From the NCBI RefSeq assembly GCF_018449655.1, contig NZ_JAAVUX010000016.1, positions 1 to 64,000 on the forward strand: a DNA stretch of 64,000 bases, in the 5' to 3' direction. Within the stretch, counting starts at the first letter, position 1. Each line of letters starts with the position of its first letter. The DNA is from Pseudomonas sp. dw_358 (GTDB taxonomy: Bacteria; Pseudomonadota; Gammaproteobacteria; Pseudomonadales; Pseudomonadaceae). Under the pieces are notes generated by a model. The model had not been told where the DNA came from. It did not search any database and saw nothing but the letters and a program-made list of their open reading frames with translations. A program made the translations under genes and the position numbers. Below are positions 34,376 through 43,265 of the stretch, piece by piece.

Positions 34376-35830
34376 ATGCCCCTCTCCGATCTGCGTGGCA
34401 ACATCCTTGCCGGCCTTACCTCGTCCTTCGCGTTGGTCCCCGAATGCATCGCCTTTGCGCTGGTTGCCCAAGTCAACCCGCTGATGGGCCTGTACGGCGC
34501 TTTTATCATCTGCACGATCACCGCGCTGTTCGGTGGCCGCCCGGCGATGATCTCCGGCGCGGCAGGCTCCATGGCCGTGGTGATCGTCGCGCTGGTGGTG
34601 CAGCACGGTGTGCAATACCTGCTGGCCACGGTGGTGCTCGGCGGCCTGATCATGCTGCTGTTCGGGCTGTTGCGCCTGGGCAAGCTGGTGCGCATGGTCC
34701 CGCATCCGGTGATGCTGGGGTTCGTCAACGGGCTGGCGATCATCATCGCCTGGTCGCAGCTGGAGCATTTCAAGGACGCCCAGGGTGCCTGGCTGGCGGG
34801 CCGTTCATTGTGGGTCATGCTGGGGCTGGTGCTGCTGACCATGATCATCGTCTACGTGCTGCCGCGCCTGACCCGTGCGGTGCCGGCGGCGCTGGTGGCC
34901 ATTGTCGGCGTCAGCCTGCTGGTGGCCTGGCTCGACCTGCCGACGCGCACCCTCGCCGACATGGCAGCCATCGCCGGCAACCTGCCGACGTTCCACTGGC
35001 CCAGCGTGCCACTGGACCTGGCCACGCTGAAGATCATCCTGCCCTACGCGGCCTTGATGGCCATGGTCGGACTGCTCGAAACCCTGCTGACCTTCAACCT
35101 CACCGATGAAATCACCGAGACCCGTGGCCAGCCTGACCGCGAATGCGTGGCGCTGGGGGTGGCCAATATCGTCTCAGGCCTGTTCGGCGGCATGGGCGGC
35201 TGCGCGATGATCGGCCAGACGGTGATCAACCTCAGCTCCGGCGGCCGCAGCCGGGTCTCGGGGGCGGTCAGTGGGGTGATGATCCTGTTGTTCATCCTGT
35301 TCCTGTCGCCCTTGATCGAGCGCATTCCGCTGGCGGCGCTGGCCGGGGTCATGTTCGTAGTGGCCCAGCAGACCTTTGCCTGGGGCTCTCTGCGGGTGCT
35401 GGGCAAGGTGCCGTTGACCGATGCGCTGGTGATCATTGCCGTGACCGTGGTCACGGTGTGCACGGACCTGGCCACGGCCGTGCTCTGTGGCATCGTCATC
35501 GCCGCCCTCGCCTTCGCCTGGCAGCATGCCCTGGAACTGCGCAGTGACGTGCAGGTGGGCAAGGACGGCGAAAAGGTCTATACCCCCCACGGCACGCTGT
35601 TCTTTGCCTCGACCACGCGCTTCCAAGCGCTGTTCGATGCCCAGCAGGACCCTGAGCAGGTGCAGGTGGACTGCCGCGCGCTGCACGTGATGGACCATTC
35701 GGCGATCGCCGCCCTCGAGACCTTGAGCGAGCGTTACGAGAAGGCTGGAAAGGTCCTCTCGCTGCGCGGTCTGTCGCAGCGCAACCGCGACCTGCTGGAA
35801 CGGGCCGCGACGCGCATTCCCTTTCAATGA
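34376..35830 (+). CDS. SulP-family anion transporter with C-terminal STAS domain
   Basis: A 484-residue membrane protein of the SulP family. Residues about 1-380 hold 10-12 hydrophobic segments with LTSSFALVPECIAFALVAQV at the start, GRPAMISGAAGSMAVVIVAL and GFVNGLAIIIAWSQLEH. The end is a STAS domain (LQVDCRALHVMDHSAIAALE). The transported anion could be sulfate, bicarbonate or another anion. A TTACAA/TAGTAT pair with a 16-base spacer just upstream may be the promoter. No strong ribosome site is visible. Confidence 0.9.
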   Translation: MPLSDLRGNILAGLTSSFALVPECIAFALVAQVNPLMGLYGAFIICTITALFGGRPAMISGAAGSMAVVIVALVVQHGVQYLLATVVLGGLIMLLFGLLRLGKLVRMVPHPVMLGFVNGLAIIIAWSQLEHFKDAQGAWLAGRSLWVMLGLVLLTMIIVYVLPRLTRAVPAALVAIVGVSLLVAWLDLPTRTLADMAAIAGNLPTFHWPSVPLDLATLKIILPYAALMAMVGLLETLLTFNLTDEITETRGQPDRECVALGVANIVSGLFGGMGGCAMIGQTVINLSSGGRSRVSGAVSGVMILLFILFLSPLIERIPLAALAGVMFVVAQQTFAWGSLRVLGKVPLTDALVIIAVTVVTVCTDLATAVLCGIVIAALAFAWQHALELRSDVQVGKDGEKVYTPHGTLFFASTTRFQALFDAQQDPEQVQVDCRALHVMDHSAIAALETLSERYEKAGKVLSLRGLSQRNRDLLERAATRIPFQ

Positions 35831-35917
35831 CGGCAACCGCTGGTCGCCTGAACGGCACTCCAGCCGGCGGCCAGCCCACCAATATCAGGTAACGACTCTA
35901 TTCCACGGAGAAGTACC

Positions 35918-36181
35918 ATGATCAAGCATAAAATGACCATCCTCGCCCTGACTGCGGCCCTCGCCGCCCTGCCCATGGCCAGCTTCGCGGGCAGCACCGC
36001 GCCTGACAGCAGCCAAAGCACCGACTCCGGCAAGACCGGTGGCGGCAATATGGGCACTGACAATGGCACCACCACCAGTGGCACTGGCACCGCAGGCGCC
36101 GGTGGCAGCGGGACCGGTGGAGGCACCGGCGGCAGTGGGGGTGCAGCTGGCGGCGGAGGCTCGGGCGGCGGCGGGAAATAA
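35918..36181 (+). CDS. Small secreted glycine-rich protein
   Basis: An 87-residue protein with a clear signal peptide (residues 1-24, ending MASFA before GSTAPDSS). The mature 63 residues are low-complexity Gly, Ser and Thr, and the last 35 are mostly glycine. No cysteine or lipobox is present. It should be periplasmic or released. The GGAG ribosome site supports the start. I do not recognise a family; a structural or adhesive role is conceivable but unsupported. Confidence 0.7.
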   Translation: MIKHKMTILALTAALAALPMASFAGSTAPDSSQSTDSGKTGGGNMGTDNGTTTSGTGTAGAGGSGTGGGTGGSGGAAGGGGSGGGGK

Positions 36182-36197
36182 TGCTTGCTACGCCGCC

Positions 36198-36231
36198 ACC
36201 CGCAGGACCGAGCACGCTCGGTCCTGCGGGT
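36198..36231. repeat. Palindrome of the GCAGGACCGAG family, copy 3
   Basis: Sixteen-base perfect arms (36198-36213 and 36216-36231) with a two-base loop fill the gap between the convergent glycine-rich protein and oxidoreductase genes. The core matches the elements at 9376 and 28294. Confidence 0.65.
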
Positions 36232-36241
36232 GACCCACGCA

Positions 36242-37198
36242 TCAGGGAATCAACACCACCTTGTCACACGCCCCGCTGTTCACCTCGGCATAGCGCGCCA
36301 ACCCATCACTCAGCGGCGCCTCCACCAGCCCTTGCGGCAATGGCAAAGAGCCGTCATCGAAGTAACGACCGAACTGCTCCAGCATCGCCGCACACGCCAC
36401 GCAGTCGTACAGCAGGGAGTTGACCCCCACCACCGAGCCGCCCTTGCGGTACAACGCCAAAGCCGGCAACTGCACCAGGCCGTCCACCGGCGCAGCAATG
36501 ATTGCGATCCGGCCGAAAGTCGCCAGGGCCGGCACGGCGGCGGGGAGCCAGAAGCCGGTCGTGTCGAAAATCACCTCTGCGCCGTGCTTGAACACCGCCT
36601 TGACCTGATCGCTCAACGCCTCCGGTGCCTGCAACAGCAGCACCTCGTGGCCCATGGCCCGCAGGGCTGCCGCCTGTGCTTCGCGGCGAACTGCCACCAG
36701 CACCCGCGCACCCCGCACCCGCGCCAGGTTCAGCGCCGCCAGGCCGACCGCGCCGCCGCCAATCACCAGTACCTCGGTGCCCTCACCGACCAGACTGCGC
36801 TGCAACGCATCCCAAGCCGTGGTGTACGGCACGCCCAGGCTGGCGGCCTGGGCGTAGGAAAGGCTCTCGGGTTTGAGCGCGACACCGCTCGCGGGCAGGC
36901 ACAACAGCTGCGCGTGGGAGCCGTCGCGGTAGAAACCCGGTTCCTTGCCGGTGCCCCACACGTCCTGCCCCACCAGATGGGCCGGGCCTTTGATCACTAC
37001 CCCCGCGAAGTCACGACCGGGCACCCGCGGCAGGGTGGTGTAGGAAAAGCGCCCCAGCACATTCTTGACGTCCGACGGGTTGAGGCCGGCGGCCTTGACC
37101 TCGATCAGCACTTCGTCGTGGGTCGGGACCGGGTCGGCCAGGTCGACCAGTTGCAAGGCGGCCAGATCGCCGGTACGCGAGAACTGCAATGCTTTCAT
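36242..37198 (-). CDS. Zinc-type alcohol dehydrogenase-like/quinone oxidoreductase (MDR superfamily)
   Basis: A 318-residue medium-chain reductase. The N-terminal GroES-like domain includes EVLIEVKAAGLNPSDVKNVLG and VPGRDFAGVV, and the Rossmann motif is VIGGGAVGLAALNLARV near residue 150. The cysteines and histidines of zinc-dependent alcohol dehydrogenases are not present in the usual places, so it is more like NADPH:quinone reductases. AAGGA precedes the ATG. An AraC regulator gene lies 30 bp upstream on the same strand. Confidence 0.87.
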   Translation of the reverse strand: MKALQFSRTGDLAALQLVDLADPVPTHDEVLIEVKAAGLNPSDVKNVLGRFSYTTLPRVPGRDFAGVVIKGPAHLVGQDVWGTGKEPGFYRDGSHAQLLCLPASGVALKPESLSYAQAASLGVPYTTAWDALQRSLVGEGTEVLVIGGGAVGLAALNLARVRGARVLVAVRREAQAAALRAMGHEVLLLQAPEALSDQVKAVFKHGAEVIFDTTGFWLPAAVPALATFGRIAIIAAPVDGLVQLPALALYRKGGSVVGVNSLLYDCVACAAMLEQFGRYFDDGSLPLPQGLVEAPLSDGLARYAEVNSGACDKVVLIP

Positions 37199-37228
37199 CA
37201 GGGCATTCCTTCAATGATGGGACTGGCT

Positions 37229-38050
37229 TCAGTCTAGCGGCGCACTCACGACAGTACCGGCCAACCGCTTCGGTTTATCGGCCAGCCTCGCCACATAGCG
37301 CGACGGTACGCAGCCGTATTCGCGACGGAACATGTCGGTAAAGCTGCTGGCCGAATAGCCCAGGGACTGGGCAATGGTCTGCACCGGGATGCCCTGGATC
37401 AACTCGGCCACCGCCGTGGCCAGTTGCACCTGGCGTCGCCAGTGGGCAAAGCCCATCCCGAGACTGGCGGCGAACAACCGCGACAGCGTGCGCACGCTGG
37501 CCCCGGCTTCCTGGGCGTGAACCTCGAAACCTATGTCCAGGGTCGGCTGCGCCAGCACGGCCTGACACAGGCGGGTCAGGCGCCGGTCCGAGGCGGACGG
37601 CATCGGTACGGTGGCCTGCGTCGGCTGGGCACGCTCGAGTTCCAGCAGGGTCAACGCGGCGAGGGCCTCATAATAGGCGCCGTCACGATGCGCGCCCTGC
37701 TCCACCAGGCCCACGATCAGCTCGCGCAACAGGCTGTTGACCTCAATCACCTGAGCCTGTCGATACAAGCCTTGGGCCAGGGCCGGGCGCAAGTAGATAT
37801 TGCGCATCTCCAGGTCGGTGACCACACGGATGCCATGGGGCACTCCGGGCGGCAGCCAGACCGCACGCTGGGGCGGCACGACCACGGCGTGATCGGGCAT
37901 CTGCACCCACATCACCCCGCTTACGGCGTATAGCAGTTGCCCCCAGTCATGCTGGTGCGGCTCGACGAACAGGCCGCGCGGGTAAGTGCGCGACAGCGGT
38001 GCCAGCGGCGCGCTGGGGTGGGTCAGATCGGGCGGTGCGGCCAGGGCCAT
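37229..38050 (-). CDS. AraC-family transcriptional regulator with cupin sensor domain
   Basis: A regulator of about 273 residues. The N-terminal cupin domain (PRGLFVEPHQHDWGQLLYAVSG, then VVPPQRAVWLPPGVPHGI) would bind a small ligand. The C-terminal double helix-turn-helix covers about the last 100 residues (VRTLSRLFAASLGMGFAHWR, then QTIAQSLGYSASSFTDMFRR). A GTG start at 38113 would add 21 residues; the ATG at 38050 is taken because neither has a strong ribosome site and the added part looks unconserved. It probably controls the adjacent oxidoreductase gene. Confidence 0.85.
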   Translation of the reverse strand: MALAAPPDLTHPSAPLAPLSRTYPRGLFVEPHQHDWGQLLYAVSGVMWVQMPDHAVVVPPQRAVWLPPGVPHGIRVVTDLEMRNIYLRPALAQGLYRQAQVIEVNSLLRELIVGLVEQGAHRDGAYYEALAALTLLELERAQPTQATVPMPSASDRRLTRLCQAVLAQPTLDIGFEVHAQEAGASVRTLSRLFAASLGMGFAHWRRQVQLATAVAELIQGIPVQTIAQSLGYSASSFTDMFRREYGCVPSRYVARLADKPKRLAGTVVSAPLD

Positions 38051-38158
38051 GGCAAGCGCTTCATCCAGTGCAAAGGCGCCATCATACCCCGAGGTTTTTG
38101 ACGCGCAGGTCACAAACTGATACGACTAGGGCAAGCCCAACCGCCGAGGTCTCCTGCG

Positions 38159-39442
38159 ATGAATCTGGTCAACGCCCGTCTGCGTCGTCAACCCGGGCTC
38201 TACAGCCTCAGCTGGACCGCCCAGCGCATCACCGCGATCACTCTTCAGGCCGGCACCGTCGAGGCGCAAGCAGGCGAACTCGACGCCTGCGGGCAACTGG
38301 TGATTGCGCCCCTGGTCGAACCCCATATCCATCTGGACGCCGCCCTCACCGCCGGCGACCCGGAGTGGAACATGAGCGGCACCCTGTTCGAAGGCATCGA
38401 GCGCTGGGGCCAACGCAAAGCCACCATCACCCACGCCGACACCAAGCAGCGCGCTCACACCACCCTGCGCATGCTCGCCGAACACGGCATCCAGCACGTG
38501 CGCACCCACGTCGATGTCACCGACCCGACCCTGGCCGCGCTCAAGGCCATGTTGGAGGTGCGCGAGGAGGCGCGCTCGTTGATCGACCTGCAAATCGTCG
38601 CGTTCCCCCAGGAAGGCATCGAGTCCTACGAGGGCGGTCGCGCCTTGATGGAGCGGGCCGTGGCGATGGGCGCCGATGTCGTGGGCGGAATACCCCACTT
38701 TGAAAACACCCGGGAACAGGGCGTCAGCTCGATCCACTTCCTCATGGACCTGGCCGAACGCACCGGCTGCCTGGTGGACGTGCACTGCGACGAAACCGAC
38801 GACCCCCATTCGCGCTTTCTCGAAGTGCTGGCCGAACAGGCGCGGGTGCGTGGCATGGGCACCCGGGTCACCGCCAGCCACACCACGGCGATGGGGTCCT
38901 ACGACAACGCCTACTGCTCCAAGCTGTTCCGGCTGCTCAAGCAGGCCGACCTGAACTTCGTTTCGTGCCCCACCGAAAGCATTCACTTGCAAGGTCGCTT
39001 CGACACCTTCCCCAAGCGCCGGGGCGTCACCCGCGTGGCCGAGCTGGACCGGGCCGGGCTCAACGTCTGCTTCGGCCAGGACTCGATCAAGGACCCCTGG
39101 TACCCACTGGGCAACGGCAACATCCTGCGGGTGCTGGATGCCGGGCTGCACATCTGCCACATGATGGGCTTCGACGACTTGCAGCGCAGCCTGGACCTGG
39201 TCACCGACAACAGCGCCCGCACGATGAACCTGGGCGAAGGCTACGGCATTGTGGTGGGGCGGCCGGCCAACCTGATGGTGCTCAACGCCGAAAACGATTA
39301 CGAAGCGGTACGCCAGCAAGCCAAGGCACGGATCTCGGTACGCGGCGGTCAGGTGCTGATGTCACGGGAACCGGAGCGCATCGAATTTTCCGGCGAGCAC
39401 CTGTCCTTGCCCAGCCGTTGCACCACGAACTCGACGAAATGA
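38159..39442 (+). CDS. codA: Cytosine deaminase
   Basis: A 427-residue amidohydrolase that converts cytosine to uracil and ammonia. The metal and active-site series is complete: VEPHIHLDAAL near residue 56, THVDVTDP, LVDVHCDETDDPHSRF, ASHTTAMGSYDNAYCSKLF and FGQDSIKDPWYPLGNGNIL with the catalytic Asp. GAGG precedes the ATG. No cytosine permease codB is adjacent. The last 94 bp overlap the convergent LysR gene. Confidence 0.95.
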   Translation: MNLVNARLRRQPGLYSLSWTAQRITAITLQAGTVEAQAGELDACGQLVIAPLVEPHIHLDAALTAGDPEWNMSGTLFEGIERWGQRKATITHADTKQRAHTTLRMLAEHGIQHVRTHVDVTDPTLAALKAMLEVREEARSLIDLQIVAFPQEGIESYEGGRALMERAVAMGADVVGGIPHFENTREQGVSSIHFLMDLAERTGCLVDVHCDETDDPHSRFLEVLAEQARVRGMGTRVTASHTTAMGSYDNAYCSKLFRLLKQADLNFVSCPTESIHLQGRFDTFPKRRGVTRVAELDRAGLNVCFGQDSIKDPWYPLGNGNILRVLDAGLHICHMMGFDDLQRSLDLVTDNSARTMNLGEGYGIVVGRPANLMVLNAENDYEAVRQQAKARISVRGGQVLMSREPERIEFSGEHLSLPSRCTTNSTK

Positions 39443-40308
39443 CGCAGCTTGGGTGAGCGGTAGCGGTCCTGCCCGTACAACAGGTGCACGGGCCGTTGCG
39501 GTAACCGATGGTCACCGAGCAGGCCCACCAGCCGGCCCTGGTCCAGGTCCGGCTGCACCAACGCGTCCGGCAACATGGCGATGCCCAGCCCGCCCAGCAC
39601 CGCGCGGCGCAGGCCGGCCGCGCTGTTGGCCTGCAGTCGCCCGCTGATGTCGACGATCACCTCGTCCCCCGCCGGCCCGAGCATCCGCCAGTGCTTGCCG
39701 GTCCAGCGCCACTCATCCCCGGCTGGATAAGCAAAGGACAGGCATTCGTGGTCGGCGAGCTGCTCCGGCCGCACGGGGTGGCCATGGCGGGCCAGGTAGT
39801 CCGGGGCCGCGCAGATCGTCAAACCGTAGTCCACCAAGGGCCTGGCGATCAGGCTGGAAGGCTCCAGCACGCCGAGGCGCACCACGGCATCGAAGCCCTC
39901 TTCCACCAGGTCCACCAGCCGCTCGGTCAGGACCACATCCAGCTTGACCGCCGGGTAGCGGGCCATGAATGCGGGCAGCAGCGGCATCAACGACTCGGCA
40001 CCAAAGGTCGGCGGCGCGCTGATGCGCAGCGTGCCGTGGGCCTGGGTCTGAACCTGTTGCGCCAGTTGCTCGGAGTCATTGACCAACCCAAGGACTTCCA
40101 CGCAGCGCTGGTAATAGGCGCTGCCGAACTCGGTCAGGCTCTGGCGCCGGGTGGTGCGCTTGAGCAGGCTGACGCCCAGGCGCTGCTCCAGTGCGCGCAG
40201 GTGGTTGCCGACCATGGTGGTCGACAATCCGCTCAGTTCAGCGGCGCGGGTCAGGCTGCCGGACTCGACCACGCGGACAAACACGGTCATGGCCTGGAAC
40301 AGGTCCAT
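39349..40308 (-). CDS. LysR-family transcriptional regulator
   Basis: A 319-residue regulator. The winged helix-turn-helix occupies residues 1-60 (DLFQAMTVFVRVVESGSLTR, then AAELSGLSTTMVGNHLRALE), followed by a LysR substrate-binding domain that starts at GTLRISAPPTFGAESLMPLL. The ATG at 40308 is preferred over a TTG two codons earlier; GAGG lies upstream. It is divergent from the aminotransferase gene with a 97-bp gap, so that gene is its likely target. Its 3' end runs into codA. Confidence 0.9.
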   Translation of the reverse strand: MDLFQAMTVFVRVVESGSLTRAAELSGLSTTMVGNHLRALEQRLGVSLLKRTTRRQSLTEFGSAYYQRCVEVLGLVNDSEQLAQQVQTQAHGTLRISAPPTFGAESLMPLLPAFMARYPAVKLDVVLTERLVDLVEEGFDAVVRLGVLEPSSLIARPLVDYGLTICAAPDYLARHGHPVRPEQLADHECLSFAYPAGDEWRWTGKHWRMLGPAGDEVIVDISGRLQANSAAGLRRAVLGGLGIAMLPDALVQPDLDQGRLVGLLGDHRLPQRPVHLLYGQDRYRSPKLRHFVEFVVQRLGKDRCSPENSMRSGSRDIST

Positions 40309-40405
40309 TATCAAGCCTCGCTTACAGGTGATCGCAGTCTGAGGGTGTTTATCCCGACTGCATGGCTAACGATACTGGAAAAAACCGCCCGTGGAGAGCC
40401 CGATC

Positions 40406-41611
40406 ATGACCGCTGCCAGCCTGATGCCTACCTACCAGCCCCTGCCCATCAGCTTTGCCCGTGGCGAAGGCTGCCGCCTGTGGGACCTGGACGGCCAGGA
40501 ATACCTGGATGCCGCCGCCGGCGTGGCGGTCACCGGCCTGGGGCACGCTCACCCACGCATCGTCGAGGCGATCCGCGAGCAGGCCGGGTTGCTGTTGCAC
40601 ACCTCCAACCTCTACGGCATCGAGTGGCAGCAACGGCTGGGGGAGCGGCTGGCAGCATTGAGCGGGTTGGAGAAGGCCTTCTTCAACAATTCCGGCGCCG
40701 AGGCCAACGAAACGGCCTTGAAACTGGCCCGTCTGTACGGTCGCCACCGGGGCATCGAGCAGCCGCTGATCGTGGTCATGGAAAACGCTTTTCACGGCCG
40801 CACCCTGGGCACCATGGCGGCCAGCGACACGTCCAGCGTGCGCCTGGGCTACCAGCCGCTGCCGGGCGAGTTCATCAAGGTCCCCTTCGGCGACCTCGCG
40901 GCGCTGACCACGGTGACCCAGGGCTTCGGCCAACGCATCTGCGCGGTGCTGCTGGAACCGGTGCAAGGCGAAAGCGGCGTGCGTGTAGCACCTACCGGTT
41001 ACCTGCGGGCCTTGCGGGACTGGTGCACCCGGCACGCCTGGCTGCTGATGCTCGACGAAATCCAGACCGGCATGGGCCGCACCGGCCGCTGGTTCGCCCA
41101 CCAGCACGAGGGCATCGTGCCGGACGTGATGACCCTGGCCAAGGCCCTCGGCAATGGCCTGCCCATCGGTGCCTGCCTGGCGCGTAAAGCGGTGGCCGAT
41201 CTGTTCACGCCGGGCAGCCACGGCAGCACCTTCGGCGGCAACCCGCTGGTGTGCCGGGTGGCCTGCACGGTATTGCAGGTGATGGAGGACGAGAGGCTGG
41301 TGACCAACGCCGCCGTCCGGGGCGAGCAGTTGCTGGGGCTGTTGCGGGCGAGTCTGGCGGGCCATCCGTGCGTCAAGGAGATTCGCGGCCGCGGCTTGAT
41401 GATCGGCATCGAGCTGGCGCAGCCGCAGCGTGACTTGATGCTGCGCGCCGCGCGGGAGCAACGGTTGTTGATCAGTGTCACGCGGGGAACGGTGATTCGG
41501 TTGTTGCCCCCATTGATGGTGAGTTCAGAGGATGTGGTGGCGATAGGCGAAGGGTTGAGCCGGTTGCTGCTGGCGGCCAGAGTGGTCGGCAAGCGGGTGG
41601 CATTCTGTTGA
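40406..41611 (+). CDS. Acetylornithine aminotransferase-family PLP enzyme
   Basis: A 401-residue class-III aminotransferase. ARGEGCRLWDLDGQEYLDAA, FFNNSGAEANETALKLAR, FHGRTLGTMAASD, LLMLDEIQTGMGRTGRWF and the PLP lysine in TLAKALGNGLPIGA form the full signature of the ArgD/succinylornithine group. GGAG lies upstream of the ATG at 40406. It is not in an arginine gene cluster and has its own divergent LysR gene, so a catabolic role on ornithine, another omega-amino acid or a diamine is as likely as arginine synthesis. Confidence 0.88.
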   Translation: MTAASLMPTYQPLPISFARGEGCRLWDLDGQEYLDAAAGVAVTGLGHAHPRIVEAIREQAGLLLHTSNLYGIEWQQRLGERLAALSGLEKAFFNNSGAEANETALKLARLYGRHRGIEQPLIVVMENAFHGRTLGTMAASDTSSVRLGYQPLPGEFIKVPFGDLAALTTVTQGFGQRICAVLLEPVQGESGVRVAPTGYLRALRDWCTRHAWLLMLDEIQTGMGRTGRWFAHQHEGIVPDVMTLAKALGNGLPIGACLARKAVADLFTPGSHGSTFGGNPLVCRVACTVLQVMEDERLVTNAAVRGEQLLGLLRASLAGHPCVKEIRGRGLMIGIELAQPQRDLMLRAAREQRLLISVTRGTVIRLLPPLMVSSEDVVAIGEGLSRLLLAARVVGKRVAFC

Positions 41612-41737
41612 GCCTCGATGGCGCCCCTGAGTACCACGAGGAAGGTGGGACCCGGGCAGCCACGCAGCAGCGCTTTGCGACTCGAAAAAGCGGACAGTCC
41701 TTTGAAATACCCTACACATTTACAAGGTTCACACCCG

Positions 41738-42622
41738 TCAAGGCTTGCTCAAAAACCCATCCACCAACCGGGAAAACGCCTCGGGCCGGTCACTCATGAT
41801 GAAGTGCAGGCTGTTGGCAATGCGCACCCGCTTGACCCCGGGCAGGCCGCGATAGCCCTGTGACCAGAGTTCGTCCACCTGATCGCCAGGCCGTCCGGCG
41901 TCGGTGTACACCGCCGTCACCGGCGTGGTCATGCTGTGCAAGCCTTCGCGCACGTCGGTGAGCATGGTTTCGCGCAGCGCAGTCGCCACCGCGTGGCGGT
42001 CGCTGGCCATGGACCACTGCACGATCTGCTGCTGCATGGCCGGGTCGCGAGTCATGCCTTGGGCCACCAGCACCTGCCGGTCGTGGTAGGTATTCTCGTC
42101 CAGGCCAAGCAGCTCGGCCGCTGCCTGGTCTGCCATCGGCCTGGCCTGATCCGGCGTGGCGCCGGGTGTGAGCAGCGCGCTGTAGAACGGCAGGGTTTCG
42201 ACGGTCATCAGCCGGCCGACGTCGTCGGGATGGGCCTGGGCCAGCATCAACCCGGCAAGGCCGCCCAAAGAATGGCCGATGATCGCCGGGTGCGTGAGAC
42301 CGTTCTGTTTGATGTAGCGGGCCAACTCGTCTACCACCGGCTGCAGGAACGGTTCATCGCCATGGAACCACGGCTCGCCGGCAAACCCGGCCAGTTGCAC
42401 CAGGTGCACGCGGTAATGAGCGGCCAGCCCGTTGGCCAACGGCCGCCAGACTTCCCGTGATGAGGCCAGGCCCGGGATCAGGATGACGTCCGGGCCGTTG
42501 CCCACCACTTCCACGCTCAGGCGGTCGGAGAGGAAGGTGGCTTCGTCGGCCTGGGCCGTCGTGCAGAACATGAAAACGAGGGCCGCGAGGCAGACGGAGC
42601 AGCGTTTGAGCAGGTTGGTCAT
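41738..42622 (-). CDS. Secreted alpha/beta hydrolase
   Basis: A 294-residue hydrolase with a signal peptide (residues 1-25, cut after AQA). The nucleophile Ser118 is in GHSLGGLAG, the oxyanion loop is VILIPGLASSREVW, a possible acid residue lies in VYTDAGRPGDQV, and the catalytic His is in NSLHFIMSDRPEAF. It should act in the periplasm on an ester or similar bond; the substrate is unknown. It is divergent from the MaoC-like gene. Confidence 0.87.
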   Translation of the reverse strand: MTNLLKRCSVCLAALVFMFCTTAQADEATFLSDRLSVEVVGNGPDVILIPGLASSREVWRPLANGLAAHYRVHLVQLAGFAGEPWFHGDEPFLQPVVDELARYIKQNGLTHPAIIGHSLGGLAGLMLAQAHPDDVGRLMTVETLPFYSALLTPGATPDQARPMADQAAAELLGLDENTYHDRQVLVAQGMTRDPAMQQQIVQWSMASDRHAVATALRETMLTDVREGLHSMTTPVTAVYTDAGRPGDQVDELWSQGYRGLPGVKRVRIANSLHFIMSDRPEAFSRLVDGFLSKP

Positions 42623-42729
42623 GGGGTCCCGGCAGGGTTATTGTTGAGGTGGGGGGCAAGTGTAACTGCAGTCGGCCTGCAAAAAACCACTACCCTGTGA
42701 CAATCAACCTGTAACAGGACGCCCCACCC

Positions 42730-43182
42730 ATGCCCGCCCGCCTCTACCTCGAAGACCTCCACATCGGCGACCGCTTCAGCAGCCAGGCTACCACGCTGGA
42801 CGCCGCCCAGATCAAAGCCTTCGCCACCCAGTTCGACCCCCAGCCGTTCCACCTTGACGAAGCGGCGGCCGAACAAAGCTTTTTCGGCGGCCTGGCTGCC
42901 AGTGGCTGGCACACGGCCGCGCTGACCATGCGCCTGCTGGTCGAAAGTGTACCCCTCCACGGTGGCCTGATAGGGGCCGGCAGCGAGATCACCTGGCCGC
43001 AGCCGACCCGGCCCGGAGACCAACTGCGGGTGGAGAGCGAAGTGCTGGAGATCGTGCCCTCGCGCTCGCGCCCCGACCGTGGCCTGGTGACCTGCCAGAG
43101 CCTTACCCTCAATCAGAACGGCGACGTGGTGCAACGATCAGTGGCCAAGCTGCTGGCATTTCGTCGTCCGCAGGCCTCATGA
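42730..43182 (+). CDS. MaoC-family (R)-specific dehydratase
   Basis: A 150-residue hot-dog fold protein. DLHIGDRFSSQATTLDAAQI, FATQFDPQPFHLDEAAA with the catalytic Asp and His, and FFGGLAASGWHTAALTMRL match the enoyl-CoA hydratase 2/MaoC family. It would hydrate or dehydrate an acyl-CoA, or process a related thioester. It precedes the 3-hydroxyisobutyrate-dehydrogenase-like gene by 83 bp. Confidence 0.9.
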   Translation: MPARLYLEDLHIGDRFSSQATTLDAAQIKAFATQFDPQPFHLDEAAAEQSFFGGLAASGWHTAALTMRLLVESVPLHGGLIGAGSEITWPQPTRPGDQLRVESEVLEIVPSRSRPDRGLVTCQSLTLNQNGDVVQRSVAKLLAFRRPQAS

Positions 43183-43265
43183 ATCCCACCCTGGAGCGGT
43201 TTCATCCACCCTCGCGAGGTTTCTCTCTATGCTGATGCATTTGATTGGCAAGAGGAGTCTCCCCC

